Below, one piece after another: positions 16,225-25,167 of a stretch of DNA of 64,000 nucleotides; position 1 is the first letter of the stretch, and the number at the start of each line of letters is the position of its first letter. Position numbers and translations under genes: made by a program. Below the pieces are notes generated by a model. It worked only from the letters and a program-made list of their open reading frames with translations, ran no database searches and was not told the origin of the DNA. Source of the DNA: JAYOEY01 sp038120295 (GTDB taxonomy: Bacteria; Pseudomonadota; Alphaproteobacteria; MPNO01; UBA2964); the NCBI GenBank assembly GCA_038120295.1, contig JAYOLL010000022.1, positions 1 through 64,000 on the forward strand. The letters run 5' to 3'.

Positions 16225-18516
16225 ATGCACAAGACACAGGAAAACCGATATATCGGAAAATCCGTAAACCGGCTGGAGGATTTTCGCTTCCTGACCGGCA
16301 ACGGCGCCTTTGTCGACGATGTCACTCTGCCCGGACAGGCCGTGATGGCGATCCTTCGCAGCCCACATGCCCACGCACGAATCCTGGGCATCGATTTTTC
16401 CGGTATCCACGGCTTACCGGGCGTCATCGACGCTTTTGCCAGGACCGAGGTCGCGGCAGCATTCGGCGGCGCACTACCGAGAATTCCACTCCGCCTTGCG
16501 CCCTTTCCGGGGTTCGAGCGCATGCTGCAGGCGCCCATTGCATCCGACAGGGTCCGCTATGTCGGCGAGCCGGTCGCCGTCGTGGTCGCCGAAAACCGCT
16601 ACATCGCGGAAGACGCGCTGGAGGAAATAGCGGTCGAGTACGAAATCCTGCCCGCCGTCACAGACATCGCCCGATCGGCCTCCGGCGAGGTCCTCCTGTT
16701 CGAAGACGCGGGCGAGAACATGGGTGCGCGCTATCAGGTCGGACGGGGCGATATCGACGCCGCGTTCGCCGAGGCCGACTACACTCGGCGCGAACGGTTC
16801 GTCACGAACCGACACGCCGCCTGCCCGATGGAGACCCGCGGGCTGATCGCGGATTTCGACGGCAAGCGCCTGCGCCTGATCGGCGCGGGAAAAGTGACCT
16901 ATTTCAACCGGCGGCATCTGGCGCCGGCATTCGGTCTCGCGGAAAGCGATATCGAACTGATCGAGCAGGATGTCGGCGGCGGGTTCGGCGCGCGCGGCGA
17001 GCTTTATCCCGAGGACTATCTCGTTCCAGTCGCCAGCAGACGCGCGGGCCGGCCGGTCAAATGGATAGAAGACCGGCGCGAAAACCTGATGGCGTGCAAT
17101 CATTCGCGGGAAGTCGTGTGCGACCTGGAAATCGCAGCCCGTCGGGACGGAACGATCCTCGGCATGCGAGCGACCGTGCAGGGCGACATGGGCGCCTATA
17201 TCCGGACCAACGGCGGCGTGGTGCCGTCGAAGACGATCCAGTTCCTGCCGGGCCCGTACCGCGTTCCCGCCTTCGCCGCAGACATGCAGGCGCTCGTCAC
17301 CAACAAGACGCCGGTCGGCACCTATCGCGGGCCGGGCCGGGTCGAAGCGAATTTTTGCCGCGAACGCATGATCGACATGATGGCGCGGGACCTCAGGCTC
17401 GACCCGGTCGACGTCCGGATGAAGAACCTGATGACGCCGGACGAGCTGCCCTACCGGATGGGCGAACTGGTGCTGAACGATCCGGACGCGACGCTCGATG
17501 ACGGCGATTATCCGGCGGCCTTCCGGCGACTGCTGGCGGAGATCGACTATCCCGCACTCAAGGCGCGCAGCGGTGAGATCAGGGACGGCAGGGCATTCGG
17601 CATCGGTTTCGCCTGCTTCATTGAAAGCAGCGCGGCCGGCCCGCCGGAGAGCGCCCGCGTGAGCCTGTCCGATGACGGCAAAATCGAGATCAGGATCGGC
17701 GCGTCATCGGTCGGCCAGGGAGTCGAGACCGGCATGGCCCAGATCTGCGCCGACACGCTCGGTGTCCCGCCTGACGATATGACCGTCCTGCACGGCAGCA
17801 CGACCCTGCTGGAATCGGGGGGCGGCACCTTCAACAGCCGCAACACAGTGATGGCGGGCAACGCCGTCCGGATGGCCGCGGAAGCGCTGCGCGAGAAATG
17901 CGTCGAACAGGCCTCACTCCGCTGGAACGTCGCGGCCGATGCCATCGCATTCGAAGACGGTGGAGCCCGCCATGAAGGCAGAACGCTCTCCCTGACGGAG
18001 ATCGCCGACTTCGCCGGACCGCTTTCCGCCGAAGCGACCTACGCCAATGAAGGCCGGGTCTCCTATTCCTACGGCGCCCATGTCGCGCTGGTCCGCGTCG
18101 ATACGGCAACGGGAGGCGTCGAAATCGAACGCTACCTGCTGACCGAAGAGATCGGTCGCGCCCTCAACCCTGCGATGGTGCAGGGCCAGGCGGTCGGCGG
18201 CGTCATCCAGGGGATCGGCGGCGCGCTGCTGGAACAGATGCTCTACGACGAGGACGGCCAGTTCCTGACCGCAAGCTTCTCCGACTATCTGCTGCCGACA
18301 TCGGCGGAAGCGCCTCCGGTCACGGCCATCGCGCTTCAGGATTCGCCGTCGAAGATGAATCCGATGGGCTTCAAGGGCGCCGGTGAAGGCGGGATCGTCG
18401 CCGTGGCGGCGGCCATAGCCAATGCCGTCGCCGATGCGACCGGGCTCAACATTAAGGAATTGCCTCTTACCCCGGCGACGTTATGTCAGCAATCGTCCAG
18501 TTCGGTATCCCAGTAA
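16225..18516 (+). CDS. Orphan Mo hydroxylase large subunit (form II-like)
   Basis: A 763-aa xanthine dehydrogenase-family molybdenum subunit with VGGGFGARGE, SSVGQGVETG, the form II-like active loop TYRGPGR (366-372) and catalytic glutamate E721 in GAGEGG. No FAD or 2Fe-2S subunit gene adjoins it; it may borrow the subunits encoded at 10770-12112 or others outside the window. Start ATG 16225 begins MHKTQENRYIGKSV, the family's usual entry into RLEDFRFLTG. It ends inside the convergent HNH gene with a 31-base overlap, which is unusual but both frames are well supported. Confidence 0.87.
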   Translation: MHKTQENRYIGKSVNRLEDFRFLTGNGAFVDDVTLPGQAVMAILRSPHAHARILGIDFSGIHGLPGVIDAFARTEVAAAFGGALPRIPLRLAPFPGFERMLQAPIASDRVRYVGEPVAVVVAENRYIAEDALEEIAVEYEILPAVTDIARSASGEVLLFEDAGENMGARYQVGRGDIDAAFAEADYTRRERFVTNRHAACPMETRGLIADFDGKRLRLIGAGKVTYFNRRHLAPAFGLAESDIELIEQDVGGGFGARGELYPEDYLVPVASRRAGRPVKWIEDRRENLMACNHSREVVCDLEIAARRDGTILGMRATVQGDMGAYIRTNGGVVPSKTIQFLPGPYRVPAFAADMQALVTNKTPVGTYRGPGRVEANFCRERMIDMMARDLRLDPVDVRMKNLMTPDELPYRMGELVLNDPDATLDDGDYPAAFRRLLAEIDYPALKARSGEIRDGRAFGIGFACFIESSAAGPPESARVSLSDDGKIEIRIGASSVGQGVETGMAQICADTLGVPPDDMTVLHGSTTLLESGGGTFNSRNTVMAGNAVRMAAEALREKCVEQASLRWNVAADAIAFEDGGARHEGRTLSLTEIADFAGPLSAEATYANEGRVSYSYGAHVALVRVDTATGGVEIERYLLTEEIGRALNPAMVQGQAVGGVIQGIGGALLEQMLYDEDGQFLTASFSDYLLPTSAEAPPVTAIALQDSPSKMNPMGFKGAGEGGIVAVAAAIANAVADATGLNIKELPLTPATLCQQSSSSVSQ

Positions 18517-19046
18517 AGGAAGTCCCGCCAGCTTTCATGCAGGTGGTTTGGCGGAAACGCCCGACCGTTCTCCTGTAACTGCCAGGTCGAGGGCTGACGC
18601 GGCGTCATGCGCGGAAACATGCCCGCATCGCGCGGCATCATATTGGCCTTGCGCAGATTGCAGCTCGAACACGCCGTCACCACGTTGTCCCAGCTCGTGC
18701 GTCCGCCTTTCGAACGCGGCACGACATGGTCGAAGGTAAGCTCGTGCGTCGGAAAGTTTTCGCCGCAATACTGGCAATCGAACCGGTCGCGCAGGAACAC
18801 GTTAAACCGAGTAAAGGCCGGTCGGCGCGCCAGCGGGATGTATTCCTTGAGCGAGATAACGCTCGGCAGGCGCATGCGGAAACTGGGCGAACGAACCTCG
18901 TTTTCGTACTCGGATATGATGTTGACGCGGTCGAGAAACACCGCCTTGACCGCGTCCTGCCACGACCAGAGCGACAGCGGAAAATAGCTCAAAGGACGGA
19001 AATCGGCGTTAAGAACCAGAGCCGGGGAGTCGGATGGCGGCGACAC
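18486..19046 (-). CDS. HNH endonuclease family protein
   Basis: A 186-aa protein with zinc-binding cysteine pairs CQYCGENF and CSSCNLRK framing the HNH core (TFDHVVPRSKGG, then SWDNVVTAC). The N-terminal ALVLNADFRPLSYFPLS is typical of the widespread chromosomal HNH family, whose biological role is not established. The start appears to be GTG 19046 just inside a sequence gap, so the promoter and true 5' end cannot be checked. Its tail overlaps the convergent Mo subunit gene. Confidence 0.85.
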   Translation of the reverse strand: MSPPSDSPALVLNADFRPLSYFPLSLWSWQDAVKAVFLDRVNIISEYENEVRSPSFRMRLPSVISLKEYIPLARRPAFTRFNVFLRDRFDCQYCGENFPTHELTFDHVVPRSKGGRTSWDNVVTACSSCNLRKANMMPRDAGMFPRMTPRQPSTWQLQENGRAFPPNHLHESWRDFLYWDTELDDC

Positions 19047-19069
19047 GATAACCCTATATGTAGTCGTTA

Positions 19070-19169
19070 NNNNNNNNNNNNNNNNNNNNNNNNNNNNNNN
19101 NNNNNNNNNNNNNNNNNNNNNNNNNNNNNNNNNNNNNNNNNNNNNNNNNNNNNNNNNNNNNNNNNNNNN
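19070..19169. other. Assembly gap (100 N)
   Basis: Exactly 100 consecutive Ns, the conventional placeholder for a scaffold join of unknown length. The flanking 23 bases (19047-19069) and 70 bases (19170-19239) contain no recognisable gene. Genes could be missing between the HNH and esterase genes. Confidence 0.99.
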
Positions 19170-19239
19170 GCGACATTACCCTTCAGAGGTTACAGGTTCA
19201 TGACAGCGGGTCAATGATGTTGTCAAACATCGTCCGGCA

Positions 19240-19914
19240 TCAGGTCCGACTGAATATGCCGCTCAGAAACGCGCTGCCAAGCCGAACGCCGTTTTCGTCG
19301 ATGCCATGCCCGACCCCGGGGCATTTGTGCGCATCGACAGAAACACCGCATTCCACGAGCCGCGCCGCTGCCTGATCCATCAGTTCGACCGGCAGCATCG
19401 GATCCTGATCGCCGTGGATCAGCATGACCGGCGGCCGAACAGCGATTTCGTCTTCCAGCCGTTCGGGCGATTCCAGGCGGCCCGAATAGCCCAGTATTCC
19501 GGCCGGCGCCTGCGCCCGTCGCAGCCCGACATGAAGCGACAGCATGGTGCCCTGCGAAAACCCGAGCAGCGCAAGCCTGTCGTCCGACAGACCCAGCCGC
19601 GCCAGTTCGGAATCGATGTAGGCGTTGACGATCTCCGCCGCGCTGCGCACCTGGGTCAGCCGATCGGCGCCCTCGCCCTGCCAGACATCGAACCACTGGA
19701 ACCCGCCGAACGGGTTCGACTGGCACGGGTAGGGCGCGTTGGGCGAGACGAAAATGGCGTCTGGCAGGACCTGCGCCAGAGGCGGCGCGAGTCCGATCAG
19801 GTCGTCCCCGTTCGCGCCGTAACCGTGCAGCATGACGACGAGCTGTTTCGCCGCGCCGTGGGAGGCCGGGCCGTAGCTCGGTCCTGAGAGAGTGGGAAGA
19901 TCGGCCATCGTCAT
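19240..19914 (-). CDS. Carboxylesterase/phospholipase (alpha/beta hydrolase)
   Basis: A 224-aa protein of the carboxylesterase/phospholipase 2 family. LVVMLHGYGANGDDL supplies the oxyanion hole, GFSQGT near residue 118 the nucleophile, GDQDPMLP the acid and GVGHGID the histidine. Substrates in this family are small acyl esters. It is the last gene of a five-gene minus-strand run, 16 bases after alkA-like. Confidence 0.88.
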   Translation of the reverse strand: MTMADLPTLSGPSYGPASHGAAKQLVVMLHGYGANGDDLIGLAPPLAQVLPDAIFVSPNAPYPCQSNPFGGFQWFDVWQGEGADRLTQVRSAAEIVNAYIDSELARLGLSDDRLALLGFSQGTMLSLHVGLRRAQAPAGILGYSGRLESPERLEDEIAVRPPVMLIHGDQDPMLPVELMDQAAARLVECGVSVDAHKCPGVGHGIDENGVRLGSAFLSGIFSRT

Positions 19915-19930
19915 CGCCTTTCGGTCGAAA

Positions 19931-20578
19931 TCAGGGAAAACTCGTCTGCGTACTCTTACGCACGACGTTCAAGTAATAGTGCCACAGAATCCGGGTCGCA
20001 ACGGCGCGCCACGGTCTCCAGCCCTCGCCGATTTCATTGAGCGTCGCGGCGTCGGGACGAGACGGCAGGTTCTTGACGCGGCCCGCTGCTTCCTGCAGAG
20101 CTAGATCGCCGACCGGAATGACATCGGGGCGACCCAAAGCCTCCAGCAGGTAGATGTCCGCCGTCCAGTTTCCGATTCCGGTGAGGCGCGTCAATTCGGC
20201 GCGCACGCCTTCGTCCGGCAGCCGCCGGAGCCGGCCCAAATTGAGCGTACCGTTGACGAGTTCCTGCGCCAGGATCCGCCCGTAGCGCATCTTCTGTCGG
20301 GAGAACCCGATCGCTTTCAGCGTATCGTCGTCGAGCGCGAGAAACGGTTCGGCTTCAGGTCGTCCGCCGAGAGCCTCTATCAGCCGGTTGAAGGCCGCAC
20401 GCGCTGACGCGAGCGAAACCTGCTGTTCGAGGATCAGACAGATCAGCGTCTCGAAACCCTGCCTACGTCGCCATAGCGGCGGGGGACCGAGTTCGCGCAC
20501 CACGCCGGCGAGGTCGGGGTCAAGAGCGCAGACCTCCTTCAGCCCCTCGGCCAGGGTCTTCTTCGTCAGAATCTTCAC
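19931..20578 (-). CDS. DNA-3-methyladenine glycosylase II-like (AlkA/HhH-GPD)
   Basis: A 215-aa HhH-GPD glycosylase. The helix-hairpin-helix LTGIGNWTADIYLLEALG is followed by VIPVGDLALQ, which contains the catalytic aspartate. ILEQQVSLASA is the conserved first helix of the AlkA group. There is no 4Fe-4S cysteine motif, which separates it from Nth/MutY. It excises alkylated purines in base excision repair. Its start overlaps the Nudix stop by ATGA. Confidence 0.88.
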   Translation of the reverse strand: MKILTKKTLAEGLKEVCALDPDLAGVVRELGPPPLWRRRQGFETLICLILEQQVSLASARAAFNRLIEALGGRPEAEPFLALDDDTLKAIGFSRQKMRYGRILAQELVNGTLNLGRLRRLPDEGVRAELTRLTGIGNWTADIYLLEALGRPDVIPVGDLALQEAAGRVKNLPSRPDAATLNEIGEGWRPWRAVATRILWHYYLNVVRKSTQTSFP

Positions 20579-21423
20579 CGGTGCATGCCGCGCAGAATGT
20601 CGACGTAATCCGGATCGTCCGGCGTCAGCAGACCGTGCCGTATGAAGAAATCGATATTCACCACCGAACAGTTGAACTTGAATTCGCCGGTATCGGCGGT
20701 GATCTGCATAACCTCTTCGGCGGGCAGCAGACGAAATTCGGCAATCTCGCCATCCGTGTTCTGCGGGGTAAAGTCGGCCGGCAGTTCGAGATCGTAGACG
20801 AACATCACGTCGGGCTTGAGCGTACCCTGATCCTCGTGCCGGTAAGACAGCGCGCCGACCGGTTTCGCGGTTGCCGCGATTTCTTCCGGCACACCGGCTT
20901 CCTCGCCCGCTTCCTTGATGACGTTCTCCTTCAGGCCGATACCGACAGGTTGCCCGCCCGCGATCATGTTATCGAGCATGCCGGGATAGGTGGGTTTGTC
21001 ATCTGCGCGCCGACCGATCCACATATGAATATAGTTGCCGTCGCGCACGAACCCGTTGATATGGACCCCGTAGGCGGGCACACCGAAGCGCGGCACGGCG
21101 GCGCGCTCCATCTCGAACAGGGCCGGGCGGTAGAAACCGGTCCCGACCGGGTAGGGTTCATCGCGCCACCCCGAAAACCAGCCGGCCTTGTCGAGGATTC
21201 GGAGCGCGGCATCGACGCCCTGCGTCCTTGTCTCGTAATCGGCCAGCGTATCGACAAGCGCGATATCGGAGTCGCCCTGCACGAAGACTTCGCCCAGCGG
21301 TGCAAGCGATGGCGCAAAATCGCGATGGATCCAGCCGACCCGTATGTCGCCCACGCGAAACGGGAAATAGGCGTTGGTGTCATTGCCGTTATTACAGGCG
21401 AGTACGCGGTCAAGCAGGCTCAT
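20575..21423 (-). CDS. Nudix hydrolase with DUF4743 N-terminal domain
   Basis: About 282 aa from ATG 21423 (MSLLDRVLACNNG). The N-terminal half is a DUF4743-type domain; the Nudix box lies in GIGLKENVIKEAGEEAGVP, where the E-x-x-E-E core is present. Relatives include thiamine-pyrophosphate-like and uncharacterised eukaryote-type Nudix proteins, so the substrate is uncertain. The frame is open upstream to 21636, but that part overlaps the Mo subunit gene and is arginine-rich. ATGA overlaps on both sides bind it into the operon. Confidence 0.85.
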   Translation of the reverse strand: MSLLDRVLACNNGNDTNAYFPFRVGDIRVGWIHRDFAPSLAPLGEVFVQGDSDIALVDTLADYETRTQGVDAALRILDKAGWFSGWRDEPYPVGTGFYRPALFEMERAAVPRFGVPAYGVHINGFVRDGNYIHMWIGRRADDKPTYPGMLDNMIAGGQPVGIGLKENVIKEAGEEAGVPEEIAATAKPVGALSYRHEDQGTLKPDVMFVYDLELPADFTPQNTDGEIAEFRLLPAEEVMQITADTGEFKFNCSVVNIDFFIRHGLLTPDDPDYVDILRGMHR

Positions 21424-23690
21424 GCGCTCTTTCCGCCATGTTCGCTCATGCGCGTCAACACCTTCCAGACCGTTTCGGGAGTCGCGGGCATGGCGATCTC
21501 GTCGGTTCCCAGCGCGTCGCAGACCGCGCAGATCGCGGCAGGCAACGCGCCCACTGTCCCCGCCTCTCCCGCACCTTTGACGCCGAGCGGGTTGAGAGTT
21601 GTGGGAACGGGATGGCTGTCGGTACGGATGGAACAAAGATCGTCGGCCCGCGGCATGGCGTAATCCATGAAAGATCCTGTCAGGTTCTGGCCGCTGTCGG
21701 GATCGAACACGACCGCCTCCATCAGCGCCTGACCGATCCCCTGCGCGACCCCGCCATGAATCTGGCCGTCAAGCAGGACGGGGTTCAACGGAGTTCCGAC
21801 ATCGTCGACGGCGACATAGGACACGATATCGACCCGCCCGGTCTCCGGATCAATCTCGATCTCGCATATATGGGTCCCGTTGGGGAAGGTGGGCGAATCG
21901 GGGGAATAATCCGCACTTTCGGCGAGTCCGCCCGCTTCCGCAGCGACCTGCAACAGCGCCACGGACCTGTCGGTGCCCGCGACCGCGAAGACGCTGTCCT
22001 CAAAGACAATATCGGTCGCAGCGGCTTCCAGCATATCGGCCGCGACATCGCGCCCCCGTTCGACAATCTTCTCGACGGCGCCCATGAGAGCCATCCCCCC
22101 GCTGACGGCGGAACGGGAGTTGAAGGTGCCGCCGCCACCGGGGAGCGCATCGGAGTCGCCGTCGACAATCCGGACCGATTCGGGCGACAGGCCCAGCCGG
22201 TCGCAGACCATCCGCCGCCAGATCGTTTCGTGTCCCTGCCCCTGGGATGCCGTACCGACGCGAACGACTGCGTTGCCGTCCTTGTCGATTTCCAGGACGG
22301 CGCATTCGATCCCCGGCCGCGCGGTCTGCTCGATGGCGTTGCAGATGCCGAGACCGCGGAGACACCCGTTTGCTGCCGATTGCGCGCGCCGCTCCGTGAA
22401 CCCGGCTACATCGGCCAGCTCTGCCGCCTTGTCCATGACGACGGCGAAATCGCCGGAATCATAGGTCAGGCCGAGCCCGGTATCGTAGGGCATATCCTGC
22501 GGCCGGATCAGATTGCGGCGGCGCAATTCGACCGGGTCGAGTCCTGTTTGCCGCGCCGCCTTATCGATCAGCCGTTCGACGATCAGCCCTGCTTCCGGTC
22601 CGCCCGCGCCGCGATAGGGCGAAACCGGATTGGTATTGGTGAAACAGCCTCTCACGGATACCTGTTTCGCGGGAAACCGGTAGACCCCCGACATCAGGTT
22701 GAGCGCGTTGAGCGGCGAGCGCGGCCCCTTCACGCCGAGCCAGGCGCCGAGATTGGCGGTCAGATCGACCCGCAAACCGAGAAAGCTCCCCTCCCGATCG
22801 AGCGCGAGCGCCGCTTCGCTGAAAATATCGCGTCCCTGGTCGTCGGCAAGCAACGCCTCCGAGCGTGTCGCCACCCATTTGACCGGACGGCCGAGCCGCC
22901 GCGCCGCCCACAGAACCAGCGCGATTTCCGGATAGACCGCGCCCCGCATCCCGAAACTGCCGCCGACGTCGCCGGTAACAACGCGAAACCGGTCCGAGGG
23001 CAGGCGAAACACATGCTCCGCGAGCTGACGACACAGGGTGTGCGGGCTGTGGACCCCGCCGCGGAGCGTGAACCGTCCCGTCCCTTTATCGTAGTCGCCG
23101 ACATAACCGCGCGGTTCCATCGTGTTGGCCGTAACGCGCTGATCGCAAAGGGTCTGCTCGACGACATGGGCGGCGCCGTCAAACGCCGCCTGCAGGTTCT
23201 CAGGATCGCCGACCATGGCGTAAAAAGCCTCGTTGTCATCGAAACCGCTATGCAGCCCGGGTCCTTCGCCGACGGCAACGACCGACGGAAGGACGGACCA
23301 GTCGATCGATATCGCCTCGGCCGCATCTCGGGCGGCCTGCTGCGTTTCGGCAACAACCATCGCGACCGGTTCGCCGACGAAGCGCGCCCGGTCATGCGGC
23401 AGGGCCGGATGTTCCGGCGCCCTCATGGCGGTCCCGTCGCGACGCGTGCACGAATCCTGACAGGGAAGGAAACCCATCCCGTCAGCGCGATAATCGGCAC
23501 CGGTCAGAACGGCGATAACGCCAGGCGTGTTCCGGGCACCCGCCGCATCGATCTTACCAATCTCCGCATGGGCGTGCGGCGAACGCACGAACGCGGCCCA
23601 CACGCCGCCAGGAACATCGATATCGTCGAGAAATCGACCGCCGCCGGTCAGCAGTCTCGGGTCTTCATCCCGAAGCCAGGAAGCGCTCAT
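21420..23690 (-). CDS. Second orphan Mo hydroxylase large subunit
   Basis: A 756-aa xanthine dehydrogenase-family molybdenum subunit: GGSFGMRGAVYPE, SQGQGHET, active loop PYRGAGG (358-364) close to the form II AYRGAGR, and the catalytic glutamate in GAGEAG near the C-terminus. No FAD or 2Fe-2S gene is adjacent. It starts one base into the LLM oxidoreductase stop (TAATG) and ends in an ATGA overlap with the Nudix gene, so all are translationally coupled. Substrate unknown. Confidence 0.88.
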   Translation of the reverse strand: MSASWLRDEDPRLLTGGGRFLDDIDVPGGVWAAFVRSPHAHAEIGKIDAAGARNTPGVIAVLTGADYRADGMGFLPCQDSCTRRDGTAMRAPEHPALPHDRARFVGEPVAMVVAETQQAARDAAEAISIDWSVLPSVVAVGEGPGLHSGFDDNEAFYAMVGDPENLQAAFDGAAHVVEQTLCDQRVTANTMEPRGYVGDYDKGTGRFTLRGGVHSPHTLCRQLAEHVFRLPSDRFRVVTGDVGGSFGMRGAVYPEIALVLWAARRLGRPVKWVATRSEALLADDQGRDIFSEAALALDREGSFLGLRVDLTANLGAWLGVKGPRSPLNALNLMSGVYRFPAKQVSVRGCFTNTNPVSPYRGAGGPEAGLIVERLIDKAARQTGLDPVELRRRNLIRPQDMPYDTGLGLTYDSGDFAVVMDKAAELADVAGFTERRAQSAANGCLRGLGICNAIEQTARPGIECAVLEIDKDGNAVVRVGTASQGQGHETIWRRMVCDRLGLSPESVRIVDGDSDALPGGGGTFNSRSAVSGGMALMGAVEKIVERGRDVAADMLEAAATDIVFEDSVFAVAGTDRSVALLQVAAEAGGLAESADYSPDSPTFPNGTHICEIEIDPETGRVDIVSYVAVDDVGTPLNPVLLDGQIHGGVAQGIGQALMEAVVFDPDSGQNLTGSFMDYAMPRADDLCSIRTDSHPVPTTLNPLGVKGAGEAGTVGALPAAICAVCDALGTDEIAMPATPETVWKVLTRMSEHGGKSA

Positions 23691-24682
23691 TACGCGGCCG
23701 AGAAGTCCCGTAAAATCTCAAGCGCCAGCCGGCGGCTTTCCTCATCGCCGCTGATCTCGATAACGGGTTCGGTAATGCCCGCCGCCAGATAGGCTTGCAG
23801 CCTGTCGCGGCAATTGGCCGGCGTGCCGCCGACCGCGAAGGCGTCGACGGCCTCGTCCGGCACCAGCGATTTCGCCGTATCCATGTCGCGCTTCGCGACC
23901 GCCGCCATGATCGCCTCGTGATCGATCGGCAGGCCGGACGATTTTATGTTGTCGGCCATGGTGCGGTTGCGGAACAGGAAGGCAAGACGCCCACGCAGGT
24001 AATCGACCGCCGCGCGCCCGTCTTCAGAGGCGGAAAAATAAAGGAACCCGGCACCCCGCAAGCTGGACGGATCGCGCCCGGCCATACGAGCGCCTTCCGC
24101 CATCTGGCCCAGGCTGTATTTTGCGTGTTCGACCGTCAGCCCGCCCGACAGCACCACACCGTCCGCAATTCGCCCCGTGAGACGCAGCATCTGCTCGCGG
24201 GTCGCTGCGACATAGATCGGGATATCCTGTTCCGGCGCCCAGGCCATCCGCGCGCCATCCAGTTGAACGAACTCGCCATCGTACTGCACCGCCTCGCCCG
24301 TCCAGAGCGCCCTCAGCGCCTCGATGAATTCGCGTATGGCGCGGATCGGCTTTACCGGCTCGATGCCCGATTCCTTCAGAAAAAGCGGATTGCCGACCCC
24401 GACCGCGACGGCGATACGGCCCGGAGCAACATCGGCTATGGTGGCAAGCGCCATGGCAGTGGGCGTCGGGTGAAACATGTAGGGCGACACCGCCGTTGGC
24501 ACGATCGTCGCCCTTTCCGTGGCTGTCGCATAAGCCATCGACGATACGACCGCCTCGCGATAGCCCATATGTTCCGCCATCCAGACCTGGGACGCGCCGA
24601 ATTTTTCCGCTTCGCGTACCACAGCCAGCGAATCGCGGGTGTTGGCGAACCCGTCGAATCGAATGCCGATGCTGTTTGCCAT
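23690..24682 (-). CDS. LLM-class flavin-dependent oxidoreductase
   Basis: About 330 aa of the luciferase-like monooxygenase/F420-or-FMN family: FGASQVWMAEHMGY near residue 35, PGRIAVAVGVGNP, a central YVAATREQMLRLTGRIADGV and a C-terminal VGGTPANCRDRLQAYLAAGI. Many members oxidise small organics with reduced flavin or F420. ATG 24682 (MANSIGIRFDG) starts at the barrel; ATG 24694 is an alternative. It heads a five-gene operon with a Mo large subunit, Nudix, AlkA-like and an esterase. Confidence 0.85.
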   Translation of the reverse strand: MANSIGIRFDGFANTRDSLAVVREAEKFGASQVWMAEHMGYREAVVSSMAYATATERATIVPTAVSPYMFHPTPTAMALATIADVAPGRIAVAVGVGNPLFLKESGIEPVKPIRAIREFIEALRALWTGEAVQYDGEFVQLDGARMAWAPEQDIPIYVAATREQMLRLTGRIADGVVLSGGLTVEHAKYSLGQMAEGARMAGRDPSSLRGAGFLYFSASEDGRAAVDYLRGRLAFLFRNRTMADNIKSSGLPIDHEAIMAAVAKRDMDTAKSLVPDEAVDAFAVGGTPANCRDRLQAYLAAGITEPVIEISGDEESRRLALEILRDFSAA

Positions 24683-24793
24683 AGGACCATCCATTCCTTT
24701 CCTGCTGCTGCACAGTCGGAGCATGACATCCACACCGGATTGCCGCCACCCTTGGCCCTGTTCCGAGCCGTTCCCGAACCCTATAGTTCGGTC

Positions 24794-25000
24794 ATGCAGC
24801 AGGAGTTTTCACAGGAGTTTTCATGGGCCGTCATCGTTGCCGTCGTGGCGACCATCGCTGTTCTGATTGCCGGTATAATCACGATGCTGAAACCGGGCCC
24901 GAACACGCCCCGCCGTGCCCAGCGTCTTATGCGATTTCGCCTGTTCTTTCAGGCAGCCGCCGTCATTCTGATCGCGACAGCTTTCCTGATGAACCGTTGA
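24794..25000 (+). CDS. Twin transmembrane (HIG1-like) small protein
   Basis: A 68-aa protein with two hydrophobic helices (SWAVIVAVVATIAVLIAGII and LFFQAAAVILIATAFLM) joined by a basic loop (RRAQRLMRFR). This twin-TM layout is found next to etfB in many alphaproteobacteria; related HIG1 proteins associate with respiratory complexes. In the usual order a cobalamin adenosyltransferase gene lies between this gene and etfB, and it is absent here. Start ATG 24794 is clear of the divergent LLM gene. Confidence 0.75.
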   Translation: MQQEFSQEFSWAVIVAVVATIAVLIAGIITMLKPGPNTPRRAQRLMRFRLFFQAAAVILIATAFLMNR

Positions 25001-25037
25001 TTGCGGGAGAAAATCTTTTTGCGTTGCGAAAAGAGGG

Positions 25038-25066
25038 CTTGCGCGCAGGGTCGGGGGCTTGATAGC
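25038..25066 (+). promoter_or_regulatory. Candidate promoter for etfBA-hbd
   Basis: CTTGCG (25038-25043) and GATAGC (25061-25066) are spaced by 17 bases, resembling alphaproteobacterial -35/-10 elements. A transcript from here would carry a leader of roughly 95 bases before etfB at 25168. Placement is by eye only. Confidence 0.35.
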
Positions 25067-25167
25067 GTGCCGCCGTCGATTTTGTTCGCACACATATGAA
25101 TTCCGAAGAAAACCGGAAGGGAAGCGGGCGGCGCACACCGCCCCGAACATAAGGGCACGATGAGATC

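Noticed and set aside
16215..17501. A 428-codon plus-strand frame over the second Mo subunit
   Set aside because: Arg/Gly-rich out-of-frame reading of 16225-18516, whose own frame carries all Mo hydroxylase motifs.
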